From assembly GCA_963575745.1 (NCBI GenBank), contig CAUYUJ010022088.1:31001-95000 (forward strand): 64,000 nt of DNA. Reading direction: 5' to 3'. Under the pieces are notes generated by a model. That model saw only the letters and a program-made list of their open reading frames with translations, was not told the origin of the DNA and searched no databases. Made by a program: the position numbers and the translations under genes. This document shows, one piece after another, positions 1 through 9,045 of this stretch (its first letter is position 1; every line of letters starts with the position of its first letter). Source of the DNA: Prorocentrum cordatum (taxonomy: Eukaryota > Sar > Dinophyceae > Prorocentrales > Prorocentraceae).

Positions 1-19
1 TGTCTGTGTTCGTGTCTTT

Positions 20-27
20 CTGCGCGC

Positions 28-63
<36 letters not shown>

Positions 64-75
64 GATTTTTTGTTG

Positions 76-122
<47 letters not shown>

Positions 123-172
123 TGTGTTTGTGTGCGTGTGTGTGTGTGTGTGTGCGTGTGTGTGTGTGTGCG
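20..172. repeat. (TG)n microsatellite
   Basis: Nearly pure alternating TG/GT broken by a few GCG and TTT interruptions. Open frames read through it are artefacts of composition. Confidence 0.95.
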
Positions 173-506
173 TGAGGGGGTGCCCGCGCGCGAGTGAGCG
201 CGCGTGGTTGTGAGTGCGTGCCCGCGTGAGATTTTGTGTATATTCGCGTGCGCGCGCATGTGCGTGCGCGCGCTCGTGCCCGGTGCGTTGCCGCGCCTGC
301 TGACGTCGATCGTATTTTCGCATGCTTGTCCATCTGTACATGTCTACCTACATGTTCGCTGCCGCGGCAGCATCGCTCTCGCGCGCTGAAAGACGCACTA
401 CAACTCGTAAATGTATGTGTTCATTTTATTATTGGAAATATTTCACCGTGCGCACTCCAGAGATACGCGTGGACTTATGACACGTGGCTAGGGCTCTACG
501 AGGTCC
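173..506. other. Sequence with no recognised gene, left flank of E1
   Basis: GC-rich alternating sequence followed by unique DNA. A frame is open from 236 into E1, but the residues before the E1 junction resemble nothing and are low complexity. The last bases before E1 read GGCTCTACGAGGT, the left arm of the satellite hairpin module found throughout the window. Confidence 0.6.
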
Positions 507-2341
507 ATGTGTTGGGAACGGTCGTCTCGCAGCAGTATGGGGGCACGCATGAGGACATACAATTTCGGATTGACTGTGCACGACGCGCGTTTTATGGGCA
601 AGCTAAGTATTATCGTTGTCGTGCTCTCCCTCTTCGTAAGCGGTATCGACGGTATCAGAGCCTGGTACAGAGTGTATTAGCATACGGACTGGATACATGT
701 ACGCTGGACCCTGAAGGTGTTCGATTGCTTCATACCTTTGAGGGCAGATGCCTGCTGGCCATGCATTGTCGACGGAAGCCTGCGGGACAGAGATGGGAGG
801 TCTGGAAGCCACATATGCTTGACACAGCGAGGGCTTCTTTCTGCTCGCTGGGATTTCCTAGCATCGTCCAGATCGTGGCGTGGAAGAGTTGGAGCGTCGC
901 GCATTCGGTCAGCACGGCTTATGGCAATTTTGATTTCACAAATCCTGGGCCTCCCCGGTGGAGAGGCCCAGGTTCAGGAGTAAGTTGTGAGGATGGGGTC
1001 TCGAGCGGTTCCCAGCACAATGATGGCGCTGACGGCCGACGTGTTGCACGCAAGGTTGAGCCACATCCTGATACCACGAGACGTGCATTTGTTGATTCTC
1101 GCACGGCATTGCTTTGTACACACAAGACCTGGGAAGCGCACCGCATGGCTCTCACTGAGTGTCTCCGCTGTCATGGAGATCGTAGGCGTGCCTCTGAAGG
1201 CAAACGGCTGCGTGCTGGAGGGGATAGTGTTGGGCAGCGGTCTTGGCAGTACCCGTACATACAGATTCATGGGGATGAGTGGTGGGAGACCTTCCGACCA
1301 GGATATGCCACATTTCTGCAGACATGGGAAGCACTTTTACGCACGTATGGTAGGCCTAAGATATTCGAGTACTTCTGCACGGATTGGAAACAGGTACCAG
1401 GAGGAGTTGTTGGGAGAGAATGTAAGGAGGGAACAGGAAGGAACGAGGAGGCGACGGAGGAGGAGAACATGAAACAAGCAAGACGGTTGGCGATTATCAA
1501 TGAACGGGAAGCTGTATTTGATATCATGTCGAACGGAGTTGGAATTGAGATCAAGGGAGACTCTTTGTTGGTCCAGAGCTGGCTTACGGGACGTTGGCGT
1601 TGTCATAATCGTGCATATCGTGAGCGTGTACACAGGTGTGTCAACGACATGTACGCACTTAGCTATCACACCGAGCACGGGCATCGAACGTTGGGCGAGA
1701 CATATTTGTACATGAATTTCGTGAAGCAAACACCCGAGCAGACGAACTTACTCATTTGGCCAGAGATGGCCACACATTTCATCATAACTATTGTCATCGA
1801 TATCCCTTCGAACGAGACTATTTGAAGGTAGTCGCCTGTCGTGGGGGGTACGACGGGGGAGTGTGCAGCAAGGGCAGTGCATGCGGTTACTGGATGCAGG
1901 TTGGCTATCTCAACATGTCTTCGCGGGCGTCTCGGCATGGAGTGTATTCTACACGATACTCCCCCTACCCGACCTCTTCCTCTCTACATTATCATGCTGA
2001 CACACCGTTGATTTGGAGAGACGCTGCTGCTGCGGCCTTGGTTGGAGCCAGGCGCCACGATCACCGAATGTGAGTTGTCCGCTGCCGAAGCATTGACACG
2101 TGCCATACGCATGCAGCTTCAGCAATTTGATGACAGTGATTTTGCTTCTTGATGATGTGTTATCCCTATGCCCTCCTGGGCTCGGGAATCATCTTCAAGT
2201 TTAGCTAAGTTATATGACACCTCAGCCCGCCTCCGTGGGTAGGTGCTCGTTTCACTGCTGCTCAGATGCCTAGCTGCGTAGCTGACACGGGCTGCGCTGA
2301 AGACCAGCGCCTCGCCAGCCCGCGTAAACACAAAAAACCAG
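507..2341 (+). mobile_element. E1: 5'-truncated LINE-like retrotransposon
   Basis: Almost identical to the 3' part of E2 (6230-8060). I count five base differences plus a poly(A) length difference over about 1.83 kb. The 5' junction falls just after GGCTCTACGAGGT, the left part of the satellite target. The 3' end is an A-run followed by CCAGGGTTG, and E2 begins at once. The copy therefore entered the preferred site and became the left neighbour of E2. Truncation removes ORF1, the endonuclease and the RT, so it cannot move by itself. Confidence 0.93.
508..2152 (+). pseudogene. E1 ORF2 C-terminal fragment (thumb/linker and permuted RNase H), two frameshifts
   Basis: The reading frame matches E2 ORF2 from the post-RT region (VLGTVVSQQYGG) onwards. 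It holds the linker and the RNase H half with the GDS motif. A one-base deletion near 1665 (CTTAGCTATC against CTTAGCGTATC in E2) shifts the frame before the REANTRADELT motif. A one-base insertion near 2037 (GCGGCCTTGG against GCGGCTTGG) shifts it again before the last catalytic Glu. One missense difference (Asp for Asn) lies at 1382. Without the RT and with a broken RNase H this is a dead copy, although very young by its identity to E2. Confidence 0.92.
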
Positions 2342-2343
2342 GG

Positions 2344-2706
2344 TTGGGCAGAGCTTACCTCCTGCTCAGCCTGGCCTCACCGCTGGGGTCCCCTCGTCTC
2401 GAGCTGCATTGTGCAGTAGGGAGTCTTCGGTTCCACATGCTGTACACGGAAGGCGGAAGCGCGGGAATCGAAATCTGGCGGGGCATTCCTTCACAAGTCT
2501 GTTTTAGCCTGAGTACCGCGGGTGCACATATCAGATTGTTTCTCCGTATTGCTCCAGTGGTGGGGAACTCTCAATACTTTGGGATTGATTCTTGCCAGAG
2601 CTTGTCAGTTTTGCTCCCTGTGCACATTTCTGTGGACTCTGTCACACGTGTGTTCATTGAAGTTGGCCACAATATACAACTCCGTCGCACGAGTGCCCAT
2701 TAGAGT
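2344..2706 (+). promoter_or_regulatory. E2 5' UTR with conserved hairpins
   Basis: Starts with GGGCAG-AG-CTTAC-CTC-CTGCTC, which folds into a short stem-loop. The E6 5' end has AGCGG-AG-TTTAC-CTC-CCGCT, so the stem changes in a paired way. About 55-60 bp further in, both copies share GAGCTGCATYGTGCAGT (2400-2416 here), a small perfect inverted repeat. The rest is not conserved enough for me to align. An internal promoter or 5' RNA processing element is plausible but only inferred. Confidence 0.55.
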
Positions 2707-3829
2707 ATGGCGCTTGCAGTATCGGGCAGCCGGCGCAAGAGAGAAGACGACGGGGCTGAGGGCATGGACGCTGAGAATGTACTAGATGCTGATATCCACG
2801 GATTGGCTTTTGATGAACAGAATCCCATGAAGCAATTCTTCGAACTGGGGAAAGCAGCAACTGCAGCAGCAAAGAATTACTGACCGCAAGGTGACAGGCA
2901 TGGTTAACGATATGGCTACCATGCAACGACGGCAGGACAGTGCTGAACGACGAATGGCTGAAGGCCAGGCTCAGATGGATAAACGAATGACAGATCTTGA
3001 GAAGCAGGTCTTAGAGCTCAAGTCGCATACTGCTGCAGGTTCTGGGGCATCCACTGGTGCTACTTCTGCTGGCTTTGGGGGTGAGGCGACTTGGCCAAAC
3101 GAGAGCAGGCGTCCATTCCGAGCCTTCAATCCAGAGTGGATCGATTTTCGTGGATGGGTGACTGACTGGAGGAATCCGATTCGACGGTCAGAGCAAATGA
3201 TTTCAGATCGGGACGTGGGCATTCTCATTCACAACTTGAAGATGAGCCTCCCAGAGGATGACCGTGCGAAGATTGACGAGCTTGGTACGCTTCGTATGAA
3301 TGGGAATCGTCCCAACTACGCAAACTTCCGCATCAAGTTTACCACTGGTACTGAGTCAGACGTACTCTGGAGGTGCAAAAAGTTTTGGGAAGAAGCTCTG
3401 ATCCCGCCTGAGGATCGAACTGAGGAGCAAAGGTCTCTTGCCCGTCCGACGCCACATGATCTTTTCAAAGACATGGACAACAGACCGTGTGCGGCTGGAG
3501 GCTCCATTCGGATCAAGACACAGGCACCGCCATGGAAAGAGGACCACATCAATGCTGTTGGCAGATTCCATGGTGTGTGGCGCGATACGGTCATTGCGAG
3601 GAATCCTGAAACGACAATGAAGATCAAGGGAGTGCCTGGGAGTGGAAAGGGGGTCAGTGTGATGTGGACCATTCCCCCATGTCTCCGTACCAAAAGAAGC
3701 ATGGAGCTGGCCAAGTGGAAACAGGATACGGGCACTTGGACCGTTGATCAGACGGTCTGGAACGAAGTTGTCATGACGTACGGCATCGCCACGACCCACA
3801 AAGAAATGGAGGATGCACTCGGACAATGA
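2707..3829 (+). CDS. E2 ORF1 protein (coiled coil plus GWVTDW domain), one frameshift
   Basis: The likely start is the ATG at 2707 (MALAVSGSRRKRED), giving an acidic/basic N-terminus. The frame then breaks at a GGGGAAA run near 2846-2854: dropping one base joins MKQFFELG to KQQLQQQRITD and continues into a heptad-like coiled coil (about 2852-3030). After an Ala/Gly/Ser linker comes FNPEWIDFRGWVTDWRN, then a block with LWRCKK and a C-terminal block with APPWKEDH and GRFHG. E3 and E6 share these three blocks. By position and architecture this is the LINE ORF1, an RNA-binding protein that coats the element RNA; that function is inferred. The break may be a sequencing error, decay or frameshifting. 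Confidence 0.82.
3827..3829 (+). other. In-frame TGA between ORF1 and ORF2 of E2
   Basis: ORF1 and ORF2 share one frame. The TGA is followed by GGG TGC TGC GAG AGA TCC AAA AGC and then the first ATG (3854), 24 bases downstream. E3 and E6 have the same arrangement with TGA and TAG. A readthrough or stop-reinitiation step would link the two proteins. Confidence 0.7.
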
Positions 3830-3853
3830 GGGTGCTGCGAGAGATCCAAAAGC

Positions 3854-6800
3854 ATGGCTCTCGCTACTCTCGCAGCAGGCACACTCAATGTTGCGAGAGC
3901 TGGGCGGCTCGAGTCTCGGGCTTACGCTATTCTACGAGCGCTACAGGGGGTAGGCTTAAATGTTGTGGCTTTGCAAGAATGTCAAAACGTGGACTTCAAT
4001 GACACCTTAATTCAGCGTCTGGGGTGGGATGCTGTTTCAAAAAGTACTTGCATGCGGGCAGCGGTGCTTCTTAAACGTCGACACCTGCCCCACGTGATAG
4101 CCTCTTATCAAGCAGATCGGGTTGCGATGATTGTTCATCGATCGGGAGTTTGTTTCACTAGTGCTTATTTTGCTGATACGTCTCATCCAGACGCTCCAGA
4201 GATATGCAGACGGATACTGCATGATGTACGCCGCCTGCATCGACAGGCTCAGGCCAACCATGGCCACCACTTTCGCTTGTTGCTTGCCTGTGATGCCAAT
4301 GTGGAGCTCACGCCAGAGTTGGAGGTGGATGGGAGGAGGGTGACGGGACCAGGACTCAGAAGATCGAGGGAGAGGGGACTTGGTCGGAACGGTGCCATTG
4401 ATTTGGAGGACAGGAGGGCCAAGGAGGTGTGCATGAGGGACCAGATTGAGGAGTTCTTGGAGGAGGAGGAGCTGGCTGCGATCAACACTTTTGAAGCACG
4501 GGTGCCGACCTACTGGCACTTCGGTGAGAGTGAGCCCACAAAGGTCTTAGATTACATCTTGGCGCCCAGGCAGTGGACAGTAGAAGATATCTCGTACAGT
4601 TGGTTGCAGGACGGGCGTGTGGCACGTTTGAGCGATCATGCAGTGATCAAAACCCTGTTGGCCCCAAGGGAACCCCAGGAGATGTACCGACGCAAGGTTG
4701 TTCGGCCACACGTCACGGCACGCCGGGCATTCGAGTCCCACAGAGAGGAGTTCTGTTTCAGAGCGTTGGTGGACATTGGTATTGAGGCCACACGCCCTGA
4801 CGAGATCGCGAAGTCGTTGCATCAGCATGCGTTGCCTCTGCTCAATCCGCCTTCCTCTGCGCATCGTGCACATGCTAAGTCTAAAAAGCTAGCAGATCTT
4901 CAGCATCAGTATCGTGGAGCCCGTGGGAATCCTGATGAGAGAAAGCGCCTGAGGGAACTTATGAGGCCCCTGGTCAATGCAGATAGGCGTAGTGAGATCG
5001 AGTATACCTTCGCGAACCCTCGCAAACGCAAGAAAGTGAATGTCAAGTCTCTGAAGATCGACGGGGAGGTGACGGAGGATCGTAAGAGGTGGGTGGAGGA
5101 GGGGATGAAGCAGCACAGCTTGAACACGATGACGAGCGAAGAGGAGAGGATGAGGAACAGCGAGCTGGTATCTGACTTACGGCGACGTGCACGAGCAGCT
5201 AGGGCACACAGCAGCAGCAGTACGATGCACGACATGCACATGCAGCTCACGATGGGGGTGGTGAACGAAGCACGTGCACGATTGAGATCTGGCAAGAGCT
5301 GCGGCCCAGATGGGGTCAGCGTGGAGCTCTTGAAGGCTTTGGCGTGGCGATCTGTTCGCCAGATTTTCCATGTGTTTCGAGATATCTTTGATGGTGATCG
5401 TCGGTCACCTGACTGCTGGAGAGAGGTACTCATCACGCTGATGCCCAAGCTGGTGAATCTAGATTCGCTCACACAAACACGCAATATAGTTGTACAGAAC
5501 ACGTTAGGAAAATGGTACCTCACCTGCGTTACTATCCTTATCGAGAGGCATGCTGAACAGTACATGGGGCGATTGGGCTTGTATGGTTTCGCACAGGATC
5601 GGAGGACGTGGGAAGTAGCGGGACCCCTTAAGGCCATCTCACAGCATGCGAGCGTCTGGGGGAAAGATAGGAAAGCGTTCTTCTGTTCATGTGATATAGC
5701 ACGAGCCTTCGACCATGTTAAGCTCACTACCTTGGCACGCGCGATGCACATGCTTAACATACCTGTACAGCTACAATATGCTCTGATCGAGCCCTTAACT
5801 GACACGACGGGCACGCTCACGTTCGAGGGCCTGGAGTTAGGTGGGGTACGATGGGATCGATCTCTCAGAACGGGGGGTACCGAGTCTCCCCTGTGCTTTA
5901 ATTTGGTTGTGTTGGCCATGTGGGCGGAGGTCATACAGAGGTGGGATAACGAACGTATAGGTGTGGAGATCCCGTACAGCAACATGCACGACATGACGCG
6001 CGCACATGTTTACAATCATGCGATTTGGGCAGATAACATATATCTCGTGGCCAGTACATCGGCTCAGATGCAGCTGATGATCGACACACTTACTCACGCT
6101 TTACGTACATGGGGACTAGAGTGGAAGTCAGATTCACTTGAATCGATGGTGGTGGGCGACCGCGATACCACTACTTTCTTCGCTGATATCCAGGGGGTGC
6201 AGGTCCCATTCAAGTCAGTCTCTCAGCTGAATGTGTTGGGAACGGTCGTCTCGCAGCAGTATGGGGGCACGCATGAGGACATACAATTTCGGATTGACTG
6301 TGCACGACGCGCGTTTTATGGGCAAGCTAAGTATTATCGTTGTCGTGCTCTCCCTCTTCGTAAGCGGTATCGACGGTATCAGAGCCTGGTACAGAGTGTA
6401 TTAGCATACGGACTGGATACATGTACGCTGGACCCTGAAGGTGTTCGATTGCTTCATACCTTTGAGGGCAGATGCCTGCTGGCCATGCATTGTCGACGGA
6501 AGCCTGCGGGACAGAGATGGGAGGTCTGGAAGCCACATATGCTTGACACAGCGAGGGCTTCTTTCTGCTCGCTGGGATTTCCTAGCATCGTCCAGATCGT
6601 GGCGTGGAAGAGTTGGAGCGTCGCGCATTCGGTCAGCACGGCTTATGGCAATTTTGATTTCACAAATCCTGGGCCTCCCCGGTGGAGAGGCCCAGGTTCA
6701 GGAGTAAGTTGTGAGGATGGGGTCTCGGGCGGTTCCCAGCACAATGATGGCGCTGACGGCCGACGTGTTGCACGCAAGGTTGAGCCACATCCTGATACCA

Positions 6801-7876
6801 CGAGACGTGCATTTGTTGATTCTCGCACGGCATTGCTTTGTACACACAAGACCTGGGAAGCGCACCGCATGGCTCTCACTGAGTGTCTCCGCTGTCATGG
6901 AGATCGTAGGCGTGCCTCTGAAGGCAAACGGCTGCGTGCTGGAGGGGATAGTGTTGGGCAGCGGTCTTGGCAGTACCCGTACATACAGATTCATGGGGAT
7001 GAGTGGTGGGAGACCTTCCGACCAGGATATGCCACATTTCTGCAGACATGGGAAGCACTTTTACGCACGTATGGTAGGCCTAAGATATTCGAGTACTTCT
7101 GCACGAATTGGAAACAGGTACCAGGAGGAGTTGTTGGGAGAGAATGTAAGGAGGGAACAGGAAGGAACGAGGAGGCGACGGAGGAGGAGAACATGAAACA
7201 AGCAAGACGGTTGGCGATTATCAATGAACGGGAAGCTGTATTTGATATCATGTCGAACGGAGTTGGAATTGAGATCAAGGGAGACTCTTTGTTGGTCCAG
7301 AGCTGGCTTACGGGACGTTGGCGTTGTCATAATCGTGCATATCGTGAGCGTGTACACAGGTGTGTCAACGACATGTACGCACTTAGCGTATCACACCGAG
7401 CACGGGCATCGAACGTTGGGCGAGACATATTTGTACATGAATTTCGTGAAGCAAACACCCGAGCAGACGAACTTACTCATTTGGCCAGAGATGGCCACAC
7501 ATTTCATCATAACTATTGTCATCGATATCCCTTCGAACGAGACTATTTGAAGGTAGTCGCCTGTCGTGGGGGGTACGACGGGGGAGTGTGCAGCAAGGGC
7601 AGTGCATGCGGTTACTGGATGCAGGTTGGCTATCTCAACATGTCTTCGCGGGCGTCTCGGCATGGAGTGTATTCTACACGATACTCCCCCTACCCGACCT
7701 CTTCCTCTCTACATTATCATGCTGACACACCGTTGATTTGGAGAGACGCTGCTGCTGCGGCTTGGTTGGAGCCAGGCGCCACGATCACCGAATGTGAGTT
7801 GTCCGCTGCCGAAGCATTGACACGTGCCATACGCATACAGCTTCAGCAATTTGATGACAGTGATTTTGCTTCTTGA
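3854..7876 (+). CDS. E2 ORF2: endonuclease, reverse transcriptase and circularly permuted RNase H
   Basis: 1340 residues from the ATG at 3854, intact. APE-type endonuclease, about 1-275: TLNVARAG, the metal-binding Glu in LQECQN (about 42), DANVEL (about 146), VLDYIL (about 231) and SDH (about 260). RT: YGFAQDRRT, motif A DIARAFDH (about 614), motif B RTGGTESPLCF (about 671), motif C WADN (725-728) where LINEs usually have YADD. A thumb and linker follow. The C-terminal RNase H reads GDS (Asp 1144), REANTRADELT (Asp 1205), then GYDGGV (Asp 1242), then CELSAAEAL (Glu 1315). The family normally has the order D-E-D-D starting at the DGG-like strand, so this is a permutation. The product would nick the target, prime cDNA on it and remove template RNA. 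Being intact and nearly identical to E1, this copy may have been active recently. Confidence 0.93.
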   Translation: MALATLAAGTLNVARAGRLESRAYAILRALQGVGLNVVALQECQNVDFNDTLIQRLGWDAVSKSTCMRAAVLLKRRHLPHVIASYQADRVAMIVHRSGVCFTSAYFADTSHPDAPEICRRILHDVRRLHRQAQANHGHHFRLLLACDANVELTPELEVDGRRVTGPGLRRSRERGLGRNGAIDLEDRRAKEVCMRDQIEEFLEEEELAAINTFEARVPTYWHFGESEPTKVLDYILAPRQWTVEDISYSWLQDGRVARLSDHAVIKTLLAPREPQEMYRRKVVRPHVTARRAFESHREEFCFRALVDIGIEATRPDEIAKSLHQHALPLLNPPSSAHRAHAKSKKLADLQHQYRGARGNPDERKRLRELMRPLVNADRRSEIEYTFANPRKRKKVNVKSLKIDGEVTEDRKRWVEEGMKQHSLNTMTSEEERMRNSELVSDLRRRARAARAHSSSSTMHDMHMQLTMGVVNEARARLRSGKSCGPDGVSVELLKALAWRSVRQIFHVFRDIFDGDRRSPDCWREVLITLMPKLVNLDSLTQTRNIVVQNTLGKWYLTCVTILIERHAEQYMGRLGLYGFAQDRRTWEVAGPLKAISQHASVWGKDRKAFFCSCDIARAFDHVKLTTLARAMHMLNIPVQLQYALIEPLTDTTGTLTFEGLELGGVRWDRSLRTGGTESPLCFNLVVLAMWAEVIQRWDNERIGVEIPYSNMHDMTRAHVYNHAIWADNIYLVASTSAQMQLMIDTLTHALRTWGLEWKSDSLESMVVGDRDTTTFFADIQGVQVPFKSVSQLNVLGTVVSQQYGGTHEDIQFRIDCARRAFYGQAKYYRCRALPLRKRYRRYQSLVQSVLAYGLDTCTLDPEGVRLLHTFEGRCLLAMHCRRKPAGQRWEVWKPHMLDTARASFCSLGFPSIVQIVAWKSWSVAHSVSTAYGNFDFTNPGPPRWRGPGSGVSCEDGVSGGSQHNDGADGRRVARKVEPHPDTTRRAFVDSRTALLCTHKTWEAHRMALTECLRCHGDRRRASEGKRLRAGGDSVGQRSWQYPYIQIHGDEWWETFRPGYATFLQTWEALLRTYGRPKIFEYFCTNWKQVPGGVVGRECKEGTGRNEEATEEENMKQARRLAIINEREAVFDIMSNGVGIEIKGDSLLVQSWLTGRWRCHNRAYRERVHRCVNDMYALSVSHRARASNVGRDIFVHEFREANTRADELTHLARDGHTFHHNYCHRYPFERDYLKVVACRGGYDGGVCSKGSACGYWMQVGYLNMSSRASRHGVYSTRYSPYPTSSSLHYHADTPLIWRDAAAAAWLEPGATITECELSAAEALTRAIRIQLQQFDDSDFAS

Positions 7877-8060
7877 TGATGTGTTATCCCTATGCCCTCC
7901 TGGGCTCGGGAATCATCTTCAAGTTTAGCTAAGTTATATGACACCTCAGCCCGCCTCCGTGGGTAGGTGCTCGTTTCACTGCTGCTCAGATGCCTAGCTG
8001 CGTAGCTGACACGGGCTGCGCTGAAGACCAGCGCCTCGCCAGCCCGCGTAAACACAAAAA

Positions 8061-8346
8061 CCAGGTTGACGGCTTACCGCCGGCGCCCAGTTATTGCTGG
8101 AAGCTTGAGAGTAATACCTCGTAGAGCTCTTCGGCATCGATGAGCTAGAGGAATTCGGGCGCGGGGTGGAGCTAGTTGGCCGACCCGGCTTTCTGGGATT
8201 TTCTGCCAGACTCTATCTGCCTATGTACCAAGCAGGGCCGTGCGAGAAAAGGCTCTACGAGGGCCCCGGCGGTAATCTGGTTGACGGTTTACCGCCGGTT
8301 CCAGTTCCGGAGCGCTGAAGAGCTAGTTGGCAAGAAAAATCTCGAC
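8061..8346. repeat. Satellite fragment with target hairpin, between E2 and E3
   Basis: Begins with CCAGGTTGACGG and the right hairpin arm left by the E2 insertion. It then holds satellite sequence (AGCTAGTTGGCCGACCCGG) and an intact hairpin at 8266-8298 (CCGGCGGTAA, loop TCTGGTTGACGG, TTTACCGCCGG). It ends at AAAAATCTCGAC, where E3 starts. An ATG at 8176 opens a frame that runs through this satellite into E3 ORF1. The satellite part is not a real protein sequence, since the same residues appear by translation at other satellite copies such as 16390-16560. Confidence 0.85.
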
Positions 8347-9045
8347 TTCTCTCCAAGCTATGTGGAACTCAAGGGATGGGTCACCAACTGGAACGATAGG
8401 GATAGGAGGTCGCAGGAGATGCTCATGTGGGAGGATGTGAAGGTGCTCATCGATAACATTACAAATCATTGTCTTTCGGAGGATGATCGTGTGCACGTGT
8501 GTGTTGACGGTACGGAGCGCATAAACGCTGGCCGTTACATGTTCGGATCGGCCAAAATCAAATTCAAGCCAGGGACCGACAGGGATGTCATCTGGAGGGT
8601 CAAACGGTGCATCGACCTTGTGACGGTACCCCCTGCCAAACGCCCCGTGCCTCCTCCAGGAATCCAGATTGCAGCACCACAGTGCCTCATTGAGAATATG
8701 AAGCAGGTGATCAACCCTGAGTTGATCAAAGTCAGTGTCGAGTGCCCCGAGTGGAAGAGGGGCCACGTTAAGGCGGTGGGGAGATTCTGCGGTACTATTC
8801 GGAGCATGTGTACACAGATTGGCATAGAGGTTATTGCTGTGCGAGGGGAGATGGGACCGCCCAAATCGACTATATGGACAATGCCAACGACGGCCGCCCC
8901 GAGGCCAATGCTTCTAGCAGAATTTACCACGACACGGGCGACATGGGAAGTATCGAGTGAGACTATCGATAGGCTGCATCAGATCATACCTGCGTTTACT
9001 AAGACGAAGACGGATATCGAGACGGAAGTCAACAGGAGGGTGTGA
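8347..9045 (+). CDS. E3 ORF1 protein, N-terminally truncated
   Basis: The element-derived part starts at FSPSYVELKGWVTNWNDRDR, matching FTPSFVELKGWVTDWRD of E6. The coiled coil is missing. The LWR-like block reads VIWRVKRC, and the C-terminal block has CPEWKRGHVKAVGRFCG. The frame is open to a TGA at 9043-9045. An upstream ATG at 8176 in satellite DNA lies in frame and would add a fortuitous 57-residue leader (17 satellite-encoded residues there repeat elsewhere in the window). Because the N-terminal multimerisation part is lost, the protein is probably not functional. Confidence 0.85.
   Translation, partial: FSPSYVELKGWVTNWNDRDRRSQEMLMWEDVKVLIDNITNHCLSEDDRVHVCVDGTERINAGRYMFGSAKIKFKPGTDRDVIWRVKRCIDLVTVPPAKRPVPPPGIQIAAPQCLIENMKQVINPELIKVSVECPEWKRGHVKAVGRFCGTIRSMCTQIGIEVIAVRGEMGPPKSTIWTMPTTAAPRPMLLAEFTTTRATWEVSSETIDRLHQIIPAFTKTKTDIETEVNRRV

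Larger units (their letters stand above)
2344..8060 (+). mobile_element. E2: full-length LINE-like retrotransposon with ORF1 and ORF2
   Basis: Layout: 5' UTR of about 360 bp, ORF1, in-frame stop, ORF2, 3' UTR of about 180 bp, short A-tail (AAAAA at 8056-8060). The tail is followed by CCAGGTTGACGG and the right arm of the satellite hairpin. At the 5' side the same CCAGG(G)TTG sequence follows the tail of E1. This is a target duplication of about 9-10 bp and shows that E2 inserted directly behind E1. Homology of its 5' end with E6 (22729) fixes the left boundary. ORF2 is intact; ORF1 carries one apparent frameshift. Confidence 0.92.

Noticed and set aside
4906-5994. Minus-strand 362-codon frame inside E2 ORF2
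   Set aside because: Antisense of the RT region; no motif and low conservation with other copies.
8061-8110. TTGACGGTTTACCGCCGGCG as the LINE's own 3' end shared with the satellite (SINE/LINE tail sharing)
   Set aside because: E5, E6 and E7 have the matching left arm at their 5' side, and E5 has a target duplication covering part of the sequence, so it is target DNA. Tail sharing remains a minor alternative.
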